A DNA stretch of 64,000 nucleotides. Source: Engraulis encrasicolus. Taxonomy: Eukaryota > Chordata > Actinopteri > Clupeiformes > Engraulidae. Below, in pieces: positions 21,401 through 32,900 of the stretch (the stretch's first letter is position 1; each line of letters starts with the position of its first letter). The stretch spans positions 53,549,884-53,613,883 of the forward strand of contig NC_085869.1 of assembly GCF_034702125.1 (NCBI RefSeq), given 5' to 3'. Under the pieces are notes generated by a model. It ran no database searches. It was given only the letters and a program-made list of their open reading frames with translations, and was not told where the DNA came from. Both the position numbers and the translations under genes were made by a program.

Positions 21401-24190
21401 CGCAGCCTGGCTACTATCACCATCATCTTGGCTACTGTGGTCATCACCTTGGCCATCATCCTCGTCCGTATCAGAGTTATGCTCTGCAGCAAGAGCAAGG
21501 ACATGGCTTACAAAAACGGCACATCTTTGGGCAATAAGACCCTCAATCATTCACTGAGTGTAGACTAGTGATGGGCCAATGAAGCTTTGTTGAAGCTCTG
21601 AACCATTTAGGCACATTGCTTCAAAAATTGGGTTAGTACTTGAAGCTTCAGTAACAGGGCCCTCTCCTGGTGAAAAGTCATGTTTGCAATTAAACGGGCT
21701 CAATTCGATAAGATCACCTGCGACATTACCCCCAATATTGGACTGAGCTCATACTTTTGCACACTAACTTCCAGACATTTGACATTTTGGGCTACTGATG
21801 AAGCAAAACACTGCAGCTACTTTCGGAAAACTGAACCAGTTTACTGTTCCATACGTCATACATCACGTGGTTTTTCCGTACTGAAGCAAACTTCGGAACA
21901 GTGGTTTAATGGTTTTCGCAGTTGATGGTTTGAAACACATTCCGGCGCGCTTGTGCCAGACTACCATCACTAGTGTAGACATTATTTGTAGATATGATGT
22001 TGAATCCCATTTTAGTCAGCTTTGGTTTAAAATTGGCCTGAAGTAGTAAGGAGGCCTGAGTATTTGTGGCTTGATCAGTAGCCACATCATGCCCATTCAG
22101 CTTTAATTAGTTCAGTGAAAAATTTGAGAAACAACCAATTACATTTGTTAGGTGAATCCTCCTCAATTTGTTCACCTGTAAGAACAAACTGCATGAACAC
22201 AGTAGTTTTTTTGTCTGTGATAAGCACTATACAAATAAATTTTACTACCAACACAGGAACCCATTTCAAAATAATTGTTAAAATGACTCTGTACCTGTAG
22301 GTTCTGGTGTGGTTTCATCCAAGGGTGTGTGTGCTGTGGTGGCAGCCACATCATCTTCACTCAGTTGATCTGGCAAACAATAAGTCCAAGGATTTTAATG
22401 GAATTAAATCAAGAAGTCTTGCAATCTCGATAATGCCAAACCTCCAGTATAGCAGAGGTAGTCCTACTACTCAAAAGAGCAAGGGTATAGCTTACAACAA
22501 ACTTTCCTTGGCCAACAATGTTACCAATATGATCAAAGTCTACAGACATACCCTTTTGTTGATCCTGTCCTTTGCCTGGAAAAGTGGAAACTGGCAAAAG
22601 AAATGGGGAGATAAACGCACAACAGTCTGCATGCACAATTTCTACATCCAGTCCACTAGATTTAGAACAATGTCAAGAATCCAGATGCCGGAACTTCAAT
22701 TTTGAAGACTCTTGAGTAGTGAATAGTTGCTTTTTAAGTGACTCATGATGCTGACGGCAACGAATGATCAAGTGAAGAGTTCAGATGCAAAACCCCCGAA
22801 CTCCATTTCTGAAGACCTGCACTTCTATATTTTTAGAGAACCCGGTTGTTGGATTGGTTCACATTCATGTACTTGATAATACATATAAATAGATACATTA
22901 CATAAATAAAAAATATGCAATTTTGATAGTTTTGTATTAAATAAAAATGAATTATGATTAATTTCTGAAAAGGCACTTAGGGGGTTTTGCATCTGAACTC
23001 TTCAAGTGTACACATTAAAGGGGAGAGTATTATATCTGCTAAAAGTCAACTGTAATTGCCAGAATTGACCAGAAGTGGTCTACACCTGAGTATTTGGTGC
23101 TTGAGCAGTAATCCAAACTTGAGTCAGCATCACAAAATAGCCCAGTTAAATAATTACATGGGAAACAATTACCCTGAATTGTCCTCAATGTTTCACCTAC
23201 TGTAACAAAGAACTACATGGAGAAAAAAAGGTGCCCACTCCACAACCCATTACTGTACCTTTGGGCTGCTGTGGTGTGGGTGTGGTCTGGATCTGTTGAT
23301 CTACCAAGTAAAAAGGTCAAAGGATATTAATGCAATGAAAATCAGAAGTCCTTAATGCCAATACTCCAGCACATCACAATGACTACTCAAAAAAAGGATA
23401 TGGCTTACAATGATCTTTGAGAAGCAATGTCTTCAATTTGTTCAAAATACAGCAATCATACCCTTTTGTTGATCCTTGCCTTTGCCTGGAGAAATGCCTT
23501 TAACTGGAGAGGTGGAAACTGACAACAGAAACAGAAAGGTTACACAAAGCATGCACACCAAGTTGAGGGAACTATTTCAAAACCAGTCTAATGTAGTAAG
23601 CATAATTGCAAAAACCAATACAGAACATTTTTTAAAATGCCATGCTCAGGTGTCCCTTAAATATTGTCCCTCATTGGTTACTGTGGCCTGCTGTTCTTTA
23701 GCAATATGTGTCCCAGGTGAGACTTGTTAAGTTAAAGGAGGATGTGATTAAAACAGATCCAAGGTTTCCCCACATCATGAAATGAACACTGCAATGCATA
23801 TGGATACACATGCATATACACATTTTTTAGTTAGTTTTACAGCACCCTACCTGGAAAACAACAACACTTGTAATGGAATGGAGTGAAATATGAACACTTA
23901 GTTATGCCCATCCTCCAACTTTTGAATGTGTGCAAAAGAAAGGTATAGGACTTTAAAGTAAAATGAGTAACCCTTTTGGTAACCGTTTCCTCTGGTTGGA
24001 GACAGAACTCCACTTAACTACAGAACTGAAAACTGGAGCAGAAGCAGAGAGGTTACACAAAAATAATCCTGCATGACCATTTTCTACAGTATATCTAGCA
24101 ATGAGAAATAAAATAAATGTTCAACTACTCACCATCACAGACTAAATCATTAAGCAGCACAACCAGCACAACCAGAACTGGGAATCTCAT
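18486..24190 (-). CDS. Unrecognised secreted acidic repeat protein, copy 1 (369 aa predicted)
   Basis: I do not recognise this family. Twelve exons join by GT-AG sites: 24133-24190, 23462-23518, 23259-23300, 22552-22590, 22295-22369, 21346-21483, 20739-20819, 19776-19880, 19544-19624, 19057-19410, 18694-18744 and 18486-18514. They total 1110 nt. Every intron is phase 1. The protein starts with a signal peptide (MRFPVLVVLVVLLNDLVC), then Lys/Gln modules (VSTSPVKGISPGKGKDQQK; QIQTTPTPQQPK), then five Ser/Asp/Glu/Gln-rich exons, 13 copies of EDSAGQSA, a module with two N-glycosylation sequons (NES, NIT), and the end GSPAVGSTN. S-x-E sites fit secretory-pathway kinase FAM20C. Phase-1 introns argue against the phase-0 SCPP mineralisation family. 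A TATTTAAA box lies 78 bp upstream and AATAAA signals at about 18414-18428. Confidence 0.7.
19064..19375 (-). repeat. Coding minisatellite, 13 x 24 bp (EDSAGQSA)
   Basis: Thirteen head-to-tail 24-bp units in one exon of copy 1, each encoding EDSAGQSA. Eight units use AGC for one serine and the others TCT. Frame and amino acids are identical throughout. The same exon has 3, 3 and 6 units in copies 2, 3 and 4. Confidence 0.95.
20872..21247. mobile_element. hAT-like MITE in unit 1 (376 bp)
   Basis: Ends TAGTGGTGT and ACACCACTA are perfect inverted repeats. The 8-bp target duplication CAAGTACC is perfect (20864-20871 and 21248-21255). It lies in the intron between the exons at 21346-21483 and 20739-20819. 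The same element sits at the same site in unit 4 but is absent from units 2 and 3. Confidence 0.92.
21566..21972. mobile_element. hAT-like element specific to unit 1 (407 bp)
   Basis: Inverted ends TAGTGATGG and CCATCACTA, with a perfect 8-bp target duplication GTGTAGAC (21558-21565 and 21973-21980). The empty site is visible in the other units. It is intronic. Confidence 0.9.
23656..23663 (-). promoter_or_regulatory. Internal promoter-like duplicate in intron 1 of copy 1
   Basis: A TATTTAAG motif inside about 90 bp that closely resembles the gene's own promoter (shared CTGTGGCCTGCTG and GTGTCCCAGGTGAGACT). About 104 bp downstream an in-frame ATG (23552) opens MLCVTFLFLLS directly into the second exon. 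It may be an alternative promoter and signal peptide. Confidence 0.4.
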
Positions 24191-24267
24191 GATGCCGACT
24201 ACAATGAAAGATACCAACAAGAATCTGGATGGAAGATAACCTGTATACCACCAATACTCTGGAGTCC

Positions 24268-24275
24268 TTTAAATA
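24268..24275 (-). promoter_or_regulatory. TATA-like box of acidic gene copy 1
   Basis: TATTTAAA on the minus strand, 78 bp upstream of the signal-peptide ATG, conserved in position in all five copies. Function is inferred from motif and position. Confidence 0.6.
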
Positions 24276-27200
24276 GTGTCCCACACTCAGCACTGTGGCC
24301 TGCTGCTCGTTAGCAATGGGTGTGTCCCAGGTGAGACTCATTAAGTAAAACAAGGATTATGTTTGGATAGAGCCAAGGTTTCCCTACATAAATCCTGTAT
24401 CAGCAGGCCTACCAAGTTTGCTACATTATATTGCTTGGACTATTTAAATGTCATAGATACATACACTTGTTGGTGATGGGGTTAGTGGCTCTTTGACAAG
24501 ATCCAGATCTAAGTCGCAGGTTCTTTGCAAAGACCTCCTCAAAAGACGGGCTCATTTGGGTGTTTTTGAATATTTATTCAGGGTTTAAGCATTGTGTTTA
24601 GCATTTAAGAGGTCACTTCTGGCTCATTCTAGTCCAAATGACGACTGACTGTCCTCCTGTTTCTTAGACCTTCCCTGGCACTCTCAGATTTACCGAGTAC
24701 TTGATCTTATTTTAATTGGTGTACTCACATTGGTGTACTCACATGAAGGTCACATGCTCAAAACAAACAAAAAAGGAAAGAGTTGATTCTTATTATTGAC
24801 GCCTGAGTCGTTCAAAAGAATCGGTTCTTTTAAAAACGTCACAGCACTAGTGAGGATGCTGTCTTATGCCACTGAACACCATTGATCTCACAATACTGGA
24901 TCACACATCCCATTTGGTGAATGTGTAGACCAGGAAATGAAATGCAGTTGTAGTATTTGCCAGAGTTCTTTCATTTTATCCTTAAAAGTTGATACGGCTT
25001 CCTTGCACACCACATAATGTACACAGAGTGGTAGGCTTACAGATCCAGGCCAAAACATTAGAATATTGTGAGAAGTTGTTTCATTTGCATACTCGCATCA
25101 ATGTTAAACTTTCATGAATTCATTGTTCACATTGAGCTATTCTTTTGTCCTTACAGCTCAACAAAACAATGAATTCACAAAATTTGAATATTACATAATG
25201 TTCTTCCAAAAAAAAGAAAAAAGTTCAGGACACATGAAATTTGGTACTTCCTAAATGACATGTTGGTCAATACATGCCCCGTTTTGTTGCTTTGGTGGTA
25301 TGGGCAAACTCACCATAAATAAAACCTAATTTTCAATGGGGTTTTATTTCTGGTGAGTTAAAATGTCCATACCACCACAGCAACAAAATGTGGCATGGAA
25401 ATCTAGAGTAAAATGAAAAAGGGAAGTGTGGGTCACCAGATCGAAAAACAGCTGGCAGCAGCGAATCAAGGATTTCTGGCCTCCCATAACTCCCATGCAA
25501 TGCCCCAGTCATTGACTTCTTATGTTTAAACACGACAGTGATTGTCCAGAGATTCCAAACCAAGTCTTGACATGTCAATTAGCAAGTCAAGAATTGTGAT
25601 GTGACCCAAACTCTTTTGAACAGTTCAAATTACTCTAAATTTTGTCATGGTTTTGTTGAGCTGGGAGGCCAAACTGTAATAAGCAAATGATGTTCAAAAT
25701 GTGGGCAATTAATCTATAATCCATGACAGTTTGACTATGATGGAATGGAATCAACAACGTTTTGTCCTGGAGCTGTACGTTACCATGATATTTGCCTTTT
25801 ACCTCTGCCCAGGACTTTCTGTAGCGTTGGTTTGTTTGCTCATGAGCATAGTAGTCTAATAGCTTAGCTCCAAAATATAAAGGAATCGTTCAGTTTATGA
25901 TACAAGCATGAAAATTGGTACACATATAGCCAAAGGCATTCCAAAAAGAACTGGATATGGAGCCATCGTGAATTTTCAACATGGTGGCCATGGCAGCCAT
26001 TTTTCAAAATGGCCGCCAGCCACAACAGTTTTCTTGGATATAATATATTTTAGACATATTTACCATTCATACTACTTGGTAAATGTCTTATGGATAATTT
26101 AAAAGTTGTCATGAATATTCAAGATGGCTGCCATTTTCAAGATGGCCGCCATTTTCAAGATGGCAGCCGTCACTTGTATGATTTATCTGATATAGGTGAT
26201 ATCGGTGTCAAATCAGTCATTTTTCATGATGCAGAATTCAAATTTGTAACTTTGGAATTAACCAGAAGCTTCCTTTTATCTCATTCTTAATATACAGTAT
26301 AGTATCACTGTTTCTTTCAAGATGGCAGCCCATGTCAGATAATCATACAATAGTGGAGTCTGTTAAGGGTTTTACCGTTACTGAAGTTAGAAAAGCACTT
26401 TGCATGGTGTTTCTTTAGGGTATATGCTGTCATTCTAGCCTAAGAGCCCTCAGATTTTTTTTTTACTGGCATATACAATATGCCATGTTGTGTAATGCAT
26501 TACATTGTTATTAAATGACATTATAGTAGCTGACAATGTTAATATAGTCCGGAACTCAGCAGAGATGAAAGGGCAGTGGTAGCCTGCTTGACCAGATTGA
26601 TGAAACTACAAAAATGTACATAGTGGTGTGTATTGGCACTGCCCTCAAGATTCGATTCAGATTCGGGAGGTAGTGATTCGATTCGATTTGATTCAATTCT
26701 ACGATGCATTGCAATTCATGCAAATGTTTCATCAGTCATGATGAGGCAATACAAGTAGTCAGATACTGAACAACATTTTACTGGCTGTTTTCTGAATCTG
26801 AATTCAAATGAGCATTTCCCACACTAAAACTATGGTGAGAATAGACGACTGCTGCTAATGCTTGCTGAGCAGCATCTGAATGGGGAAGTGTCAGTGCAAG
26901 ATGATGTCCAAGGTAGCAGGTTCTCCATCCTCTAATTTCCCTGACAGATATTTTTTATTTGTATGAGAGAGGGTAAAGGACAGGACCTCTCCATATGTAT
27001 GAATAAACCTAATTCTACATTCTCACAAGTAGCATTGTGTATATTGAGTGCATTTCTGCCATTTTTAGAATGGCATTACAGATTATTCAATATACATATA
27101 GGCTACAGTATGTCTTCAGTTCAAATTAAATGGAAATGTTTTCTAAGTAGGTGTTGAGTGCGTAGGCAGAGGTAAACTGTTTTTTCCTGAATTTGCAAAC

Positions 27201-27544
27201 AAGTCCTCACCAAGTAATTGTGTCAAAATTTGCATTACAGTTAGCTCATTAATCATTGAGTACTTCAATTGGTACTTCAAAACTGACAGTTTATGGACAA
27301 CATGTATCGTAGGTCTTTGCCACCCTTACCCATAGGAGAAATATCTATATAAAACAGCAACTCTCAAATGGTATATACTATAAAAGTAAATCATTACGGT
27401 ACTCATTTTCTTGATATGCAAGGCACACAAATAGTCTGGGAGGAAGGATAGTCTACCATACCCCATAACATAACTCATTCCCACTACACTTTTTTGCTTT
27501 ATACATGACTTCAGAATGCTCTACATGTTTCAGTTCTATAGTTG

Positions 27545-28020
27545 TACAGTACAGTACAGTACAGTACAGTACAGTACAGTAGCATACAGTACGGTGCAGT
27601 ATAGAAAAGTACAGTAGAGTACAGTACAGTACAGTAGCATACAGTACGGTGCAGTATAGAAAAGTACAGTAGAGTACAGTACAGTACAGTAGCATACAGT
27701 ACAGTGCAGTACAGTATATTACAGTAGTATACAGTACGGTGCAGTATAGAAACGTACAGTAGAGTATAGTACAGTACAGTAGCATACAGTACGGTGCAGT
27801 ACAGTACAGTACAGTACAGTACAGTACAGTACGGTGTAGTAGAGTACAGTGCAGTACAGTAGCATACAGTAGAGTACGGTACAGTAGCATACAGTAAAGT
27901 AGAGTACAGTACTAGAGTACAGTACAGTAGAGTACAGTATAGTGTAGTAGAGTACAGTACAGTAGCATACAGTATAGTGTAGTAGAGTACAGTACAGTAG
28001 AGTACAGTATAGTATACTGC
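27545..28020. repeat. ACAGT pentanucleotide satellite
   Basis: About 475 bp of ACAGT-derived units with variants such as AGCATACAGT and AGAGTACAGT in a higher-order order. The long Tyr/Cys/Leu-rich open frames across it are artefacts of the five-base period. Confidence 0.95.
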
Positions 28021-28030
28021 CGTGCAATAC

Positions 28031-28523
28031 TAGAACGCAGTAACTCAAAATGGTCGAATTTTTTTTTTATATCGGAAATCGGTTCTAAACTACCTCATTT
28101 GTCTTGTGTCCAAAAATGGTGGTCCAACACCGTCCCGAGAAAACTCATTTTGAAAGTGCAAAAATGACCCAAAAAAGGTTAAACAAAAACACAGTAAATC
28201 GGCGAGTTACTGCTGCACGTTCCAATAGGACTGGTTTGGGAGTAGACAGTAATACAAGCTAAGAACGCAGTAACTCCTGCAGTAACTCCATTTTGTGGCA
28301 GTAATACCAGCCAAGAACGCAGTAACTCTGTTTTTTTGTGGCAAAAAGACACATAAATGTTGTTTTTTTTGGGGGGGGGTATTGTGTGCATTAAATTTCT
28401 ATCCTAAACAAGCATTACCAGGAAGTGTCACCACCAATTTACCGACAACACAGTTGTCGCGCCATATGGAAAACTTTGAAGCCTTTTTTCTCAGTTTGCC
28501 GTTTTCAGAGTTACTGCGTTCTA
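28031..28523. mobile_element. Nested MITE with TAGAACGCAGTAACTC ends
   Basis: A perfect 16-bp inverted repeat (TAGAACGCAGTAACTC at 28031-28046, its complement at 28508-28523) interrupts the ACAGT satellite, which resumes on the right. TA at both tips would fit a Tc1/mariner-type target. Two extra direct copies of GAACGCAGTAACTC lie inside. Confidence 0.75.
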
Positions 28524-28917
28524 AGATTGTAGGGCAGTATAGTGCAGTACAGTGCAGTACTGGGTCCTAAGGAAGCATGTTCTAAATTTCACGCTTTTGT
28601 CAGCTCCGTAACGCTAATGGCCTTTTTCTGGAAAATGTCGGCCATCTTGAATATTCATGACAACTTTTAAATTATCCATAAGACATTCACCAAGTAGTAT
28701 GAATGTTAAATGTGTCTAAAATGTCATATTATATCCACTACTCATAAGAAAACTGTTGTTGCTGGCGGCCATTTTGAAAAATGGCTGCTATGGCCACCAT
28801 GTTGAAAATTCACGATGTCTCCATATCCAGTTCTTTTCAGAATGCCTTTGGCTATATGTGTACCAATTTTCATGCTTGTATCACAAACTGATTGTTTTGG
28901 TTAGCCGCTGCACTATA

Positions 28918-29692
28918 GGCCTAATTGAAAGTTAATGTAAAGATGAAATTGTGGAGTTGTTGGAAATGGCAGAGAGACAAACTGATTAAATATTTGTGGT
29001 GACCTGGAGCCAGAAATTTTAAAAAGCTTCACTAGGGTGAAGGACATTCCAGTTTCAAACTCCAAAAGGCAGAAAAAAACCTCAAAGACTTGTTACACCA
29101 TTTTGTTCAAGTTTACAACTTGTAGAGACAGGTCATTTAGATAGCCTAGCTGGATTATTATTTGCACGTTTGCGGCAAAATTATGCATCATCAATTCAGA
29201 GACAGGATCCAACTAGACTGAGACAGTGTTAGTGTTGTAAAATGCCAGACAAACTAATATCTAACCTGGAAAAACCATTAAACTGAGGGTACCAGAGGAC
29301 CTTAACTACACCAGAGATAGCTAGCCATTACATTTAGCATACACCAAGGCTGGAGACAAAGATCAAGGATTTTTCTCTTTTTATTTCTTGTCCAAAAGGT
29401 CATACATTAAACAAAGTCAAGTACGCTAGTAACAATGGGACAAATAAGTCTAGTTAGTTGAGCTCAGAGCAGAAGATCCTGAAAGCAGAAGAGCCATCAG
29501 CAAAAATGTTAATTTTTAAGGCATAAAACATTTTAAATCTTTCAAGGTGAGAATGAATAAAACCCCTAAGTCACTACACACAAGCGTTGCACCGCATTAC
29601 CCTGTTTACATTTGGACAGTGGTACCATTAAGAGAAGCTAATCGAACATCATGAAAGCCTGTTACTTTTAGTACCTGGTGTGGACAGATGCA
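28918..29692 (-). pseudogene. Orphan 3' tail of an acidic-protein gene (unit 1/2 junction)
   Basis: On the minus strand this holds a truncated penultimate-exon remnant (near 29665-29690, ending ACTAAAAG|GTAACAGG) and a terminal exon near 29460 (acceptor TTTCAG, then GSSALSSTN-stop), followed by polyadenylation signals. It resembles the 3' end of copy 5. No upstream exons remain, so it looks like the broken end left by tandem duplication. Confidence 0.65.
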
Positions 29693-29926
29693 AATCATTT
29701 TCAAACTTGTAGCCCTGATGGGAGTGCATGGATGAGACCTTTCCAAATGGCTGCACCCTCCATTCTAAGAATTTCACCATCTGAGAGCTAGTCATTAGAA
29801 TTACCATGGAGTATGTGATCATGCACACAAGACTGGAGAGACAAAGAACATGGATTTATTCTTTTTATTTCTTGTCCAAAAAGGTCAGACATTAAACAAA
29901 GTCCAGAAACAGTGGGGCAGACCAGT

Positions 29927-32900
29927 CTAGTTAGTTGAGCCGACAGCAGGAGAGCCTAAAAGGAGAGACAAGAACCATCAGCACAAAAGTGAATCTATTT
30001 TCAAGGCATAAGCATTTTCAATCTTTCAAGGTGAGAATGAATAAAACCCAAAGTCACTGCACACATTAACCTGTTAACATTTGGACAGTGGTACCATTAA
30101 GGAAAGCTCATCCAACAACATGAAAGCCTGTTACCTTTAGTCCCTGGGGTGATGTTTTTTGTAGACACAGACTCATTTGAGTTACCTGTAATATGACATG
30201 CAAAAAAAGCATTTCCAGTTAGAATAAACCAAACAGACCGTTAGGACATGCCAGCAACTTCCTCCCATCATTCCCACTATACACTAGCGGACATTCTGCC
30301 AAGTGACTTGCCGCTACAGAGGTTATTCCCTGGAGCAATATGAGGTTGGACATCCCGCTGAAGTGCAGTTCAGCCATGGATGAAGTATAGGGCAACATTG
30401 TTCCTGCTGCAATGGAAAGAATTCAAATAGCACCTTCCTAACAATTACACCATAAATGATTGTGTGAGTAAGGTTTGCCAAACAGCTTGCTCCCCACCTT
30501 CCTCAGCAGACTGGCCGGCGGAATCCTCAGCAGACTGGCCGGCGGAATCCTCAGCAGACTGGCCGGCGGAATCCTCATTGCCGTCTCCATGGCTATCAGT
30601 TTCATCTTCACCTGGGTTATGCAAGACAAGCATTACAGTTGTAGCAATTTACAAGTACCATCCATGATGGTGATCTTATTTTTGGGGGAACTTTGTGGCT
30701 GCCACGTGTGTGAGGAAGGCTGATTATGAACATCTTGCTCCCCACCTTCCTCAGAAGACTGGCCATCAGAATCCTCATCGCTGTCTCCTTGGCCATCTTC
30801 AGCTTGGCTGCCGTCATCACCTTCACCTGGGTTATGCAAGACAAGTCATCCAAAGCAATAGACAGTTGTGGCATTATGAGTACCATCCATGGTGGTCTTA
30901 TTTTTGGGGGAACTTGTAGCTGCTACATCTGTGTGTAAGGAAGACTGATCATGAACATCTTACTCCATACCTTCCTCAGCAGACTGGCCGGCGGAATCCT
31001 CATCGCTGTCTCCTTGGCCATCAGCTTGGCTGCTGTTCTCACCTTCACCTGGGTTATGCAAGACATACAGAAGCATTCCAGACAGTTGTGGCATTAGCCT
31101 GATTATTATCGACTTTCAAATGTCTTCACTAGGTCTGACCTAGAGCACAGGGTTCCCAGACTTTATCCTGACACAGCCCCCTTTGAACCAGTACATTCCA
31201 GCCAAGCCCCCCCCTAACATGGGCCGTGCCACACCATTTTTTTGTGCATCACCTACCGCAACCATAGTCTAGGTCTGTTAGTCAGTGCCCCACTGGGATA
31301 TACAAAATAATGATAATAGTAGTAATGTTGATCAATGGATTATTATAATGCTGCTAATATCATCTTGTTTTTTGTTTACGTTAGCGAGTCGATTAATTAA
31401 TTCACTTTGTTTTGCTATAGTTTCCCTGCCAAACAGTCACATCCCACCACCCCCCCCCCCACCCCCCCCCCCCCCCCCCCCCTTCCTACCTACCTTCCTG
31501 AGAAGACAGTCTGTCAGAATCCTCATCGCCGTCTCCTTGGCCATCTTCAGCTTGGCTGTCAGAGTCATCTTCACCTAGGTTATACAAGACAAGCATTACA
31601 GACAGTTGTGGCATATTACAAGTACCATCCACGATGGGTCTTATTTTTGGGGGAACTTTTTGTGGCTGCCACATCTGCGTGTAAGGAAGGCTGATAATGA
31701 ACATCTTGCTCCATACCCTCCTCAGAGGAATTGCCATTAGAATCCTCATCATCTAGGCCATCATCTCCCGCAGCCTGGCTACTATCGCCATTATCTTGGC
31801 TACTGTGGTCATCACCTTGGCCATCATCCTCGTCCGCATCAGAGTTATGCTCTGCAGCAAGAGCAAGAACATGGCTTACAAAAACAGCACATCTTTGGGC
31901 AATAAGACACTCAATCATTCACTGAGTGTAGACATCATTTGTAGAGATGATGTTGAATCCCATTTTAGTCTACTGTGGTTTACAATTGGCCTGAAGTAAT
32001 AAGGAGGCCTGAGTATTTGTGGCTTGATCAGTAGCCACATCATGCCCATTCAGTTTTAATTAGTTCGGTGAAAAAAATTAACAACCAATTACATTTGCCA
32101 TGTTAAGTGAATCCTCCTCAATTTGTTCACCTGTAAGAACAAACTGCATGAACACAGTAGTAAAATATATTTGTATAGTGCTTATCACAGACAAAAAACT
32201 ACTAACACAGGAACCTACTTCAAAATGATTGTTAAAATGAGTGTCTGTACCTGTAGGTTCTGGTGTGGTTTCATCCAAGGGTGTGTGTGCTGTGGTGGCA
32301 GCCACATCATCTTCACTCAGTTGATCTGGCAAACAATAAGTCCAAGGATTTTAATGGAATTAAATCAAGAAGTCTTGCAAGCTCGATAATGCCAAACCTC
32401 CAGTATAGCAGAGGTAGTCATACTACTCAAAACTTTCCTTGGCCAACAATGTGACCAATATGTTTAAAGTCTACAGACATACCCTTTTGTTGATCCTGTC
32501 CTTTGCCTGGAGAAACTGGCAAAAGAAATGGGGGAGATAAACGCACAACAGTCTGCATGCACATGCCGGAACTTCAATTTTTAGGACTCTTGAGTAGTGA
32601 AGAGTTGCTTTTTAAGTGACTCATGATGCTGACAGCAACAAATGATCAAGTAAAGAGTTCAGACGCAAAACCCATTTCTGAAGACCTGCACTTCTATATT
32701 TTAGAGAACACAGTTGTTGGATTGGCTTACATTCATGTACTTGATAATACATATAAATATAGATATATTACATAAATAAAAATATGCAATTTTGATAGTT
32801 TTGTATTAAATAAAAATGAATTATGATTAATTTCTGAAAAGGCACTTAGGGGGTTTTGCAGCTGAACTCTTCAAGTGTACACATTAAAGGGGAGAATAAT

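Larger units (their letters stand above)
25851..28915. mobile_element. 3.07-kb DNA transposon with long terminal inverted repeats
   Basis: The junction GAGCATA|GGCCTAATT of other units is interrupted here. The first and last roughly 300 bp are long imperfect inverted copies (shared GATACAAGCATGAAAATTGG, AAAGGCATTCC, ATTATCCATAAGACATT). The immediate flank is TA, or ATA, on both sides. It contains no transposase frame. Inside are a truncated relative of the 376-bp MITE (from about 26623), a pentanucleotide satellite and a nested MITE. Confidence 0.8.
17847..29692. repeat. Tandem array unit 1
   Basis: First of four long tandem units (about 8.8-11.8 kb). Each begins with TTCAAACTTGTAGCCCTGAT and contains a minus-strand acidic-protein gene, its upstream region and a 3' tail fragment. 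Unit 1 is longest because it carries a 3.07-kb transposon (25851-28915) and two hAT-like insertions. The upstream spacer 24276-25850 has no gene; it contains a hairpin-forming inverted repeat (CCCGTTTTGTTGCTTTGG near 25278 against its complement near 25373). Confidence 0.9.

Noticed and set aside
22155..22190. Possible extra exon encoding GEQIEEDS in the acidic genes
   Set aside because: It has a good acceptor, but no donor gives a consistent phase across the copies, and the length differs by five bases between copies 1 and 2.
24000..24045. Possible second exon just after the signal-peptide exon (acceptor TTTTCAG)
   Set aside because: In the required phase it meets a TAG after two codons, and there is no suitable donor.
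18486..24190. Assignment of the acidic genes to the SCPP family (teleost enamel/bone/otolith proteins)
   Set aside because: Composition and S-x-E motifs fit, but SCPP genes use phase-0 introns and these are all phase 1; I see no SPARCL1 or SCPP neighbour.
25333..25578. An 80-codon frame (MTGALHGSYGRPEILDS...) found in all four spacers and extended in unit 4
   Set aside because: Its conservation is explained by recent unit duplication; it overlaps a hairpin, has no start context or splice partners, and I find no family resemblance.
27453..28048. Long Tyr/Cys/Leu-rich open frames
   Set aside because: They are produced by the ACAGT pentanucleotide satellite, which lacks stops in some frames.
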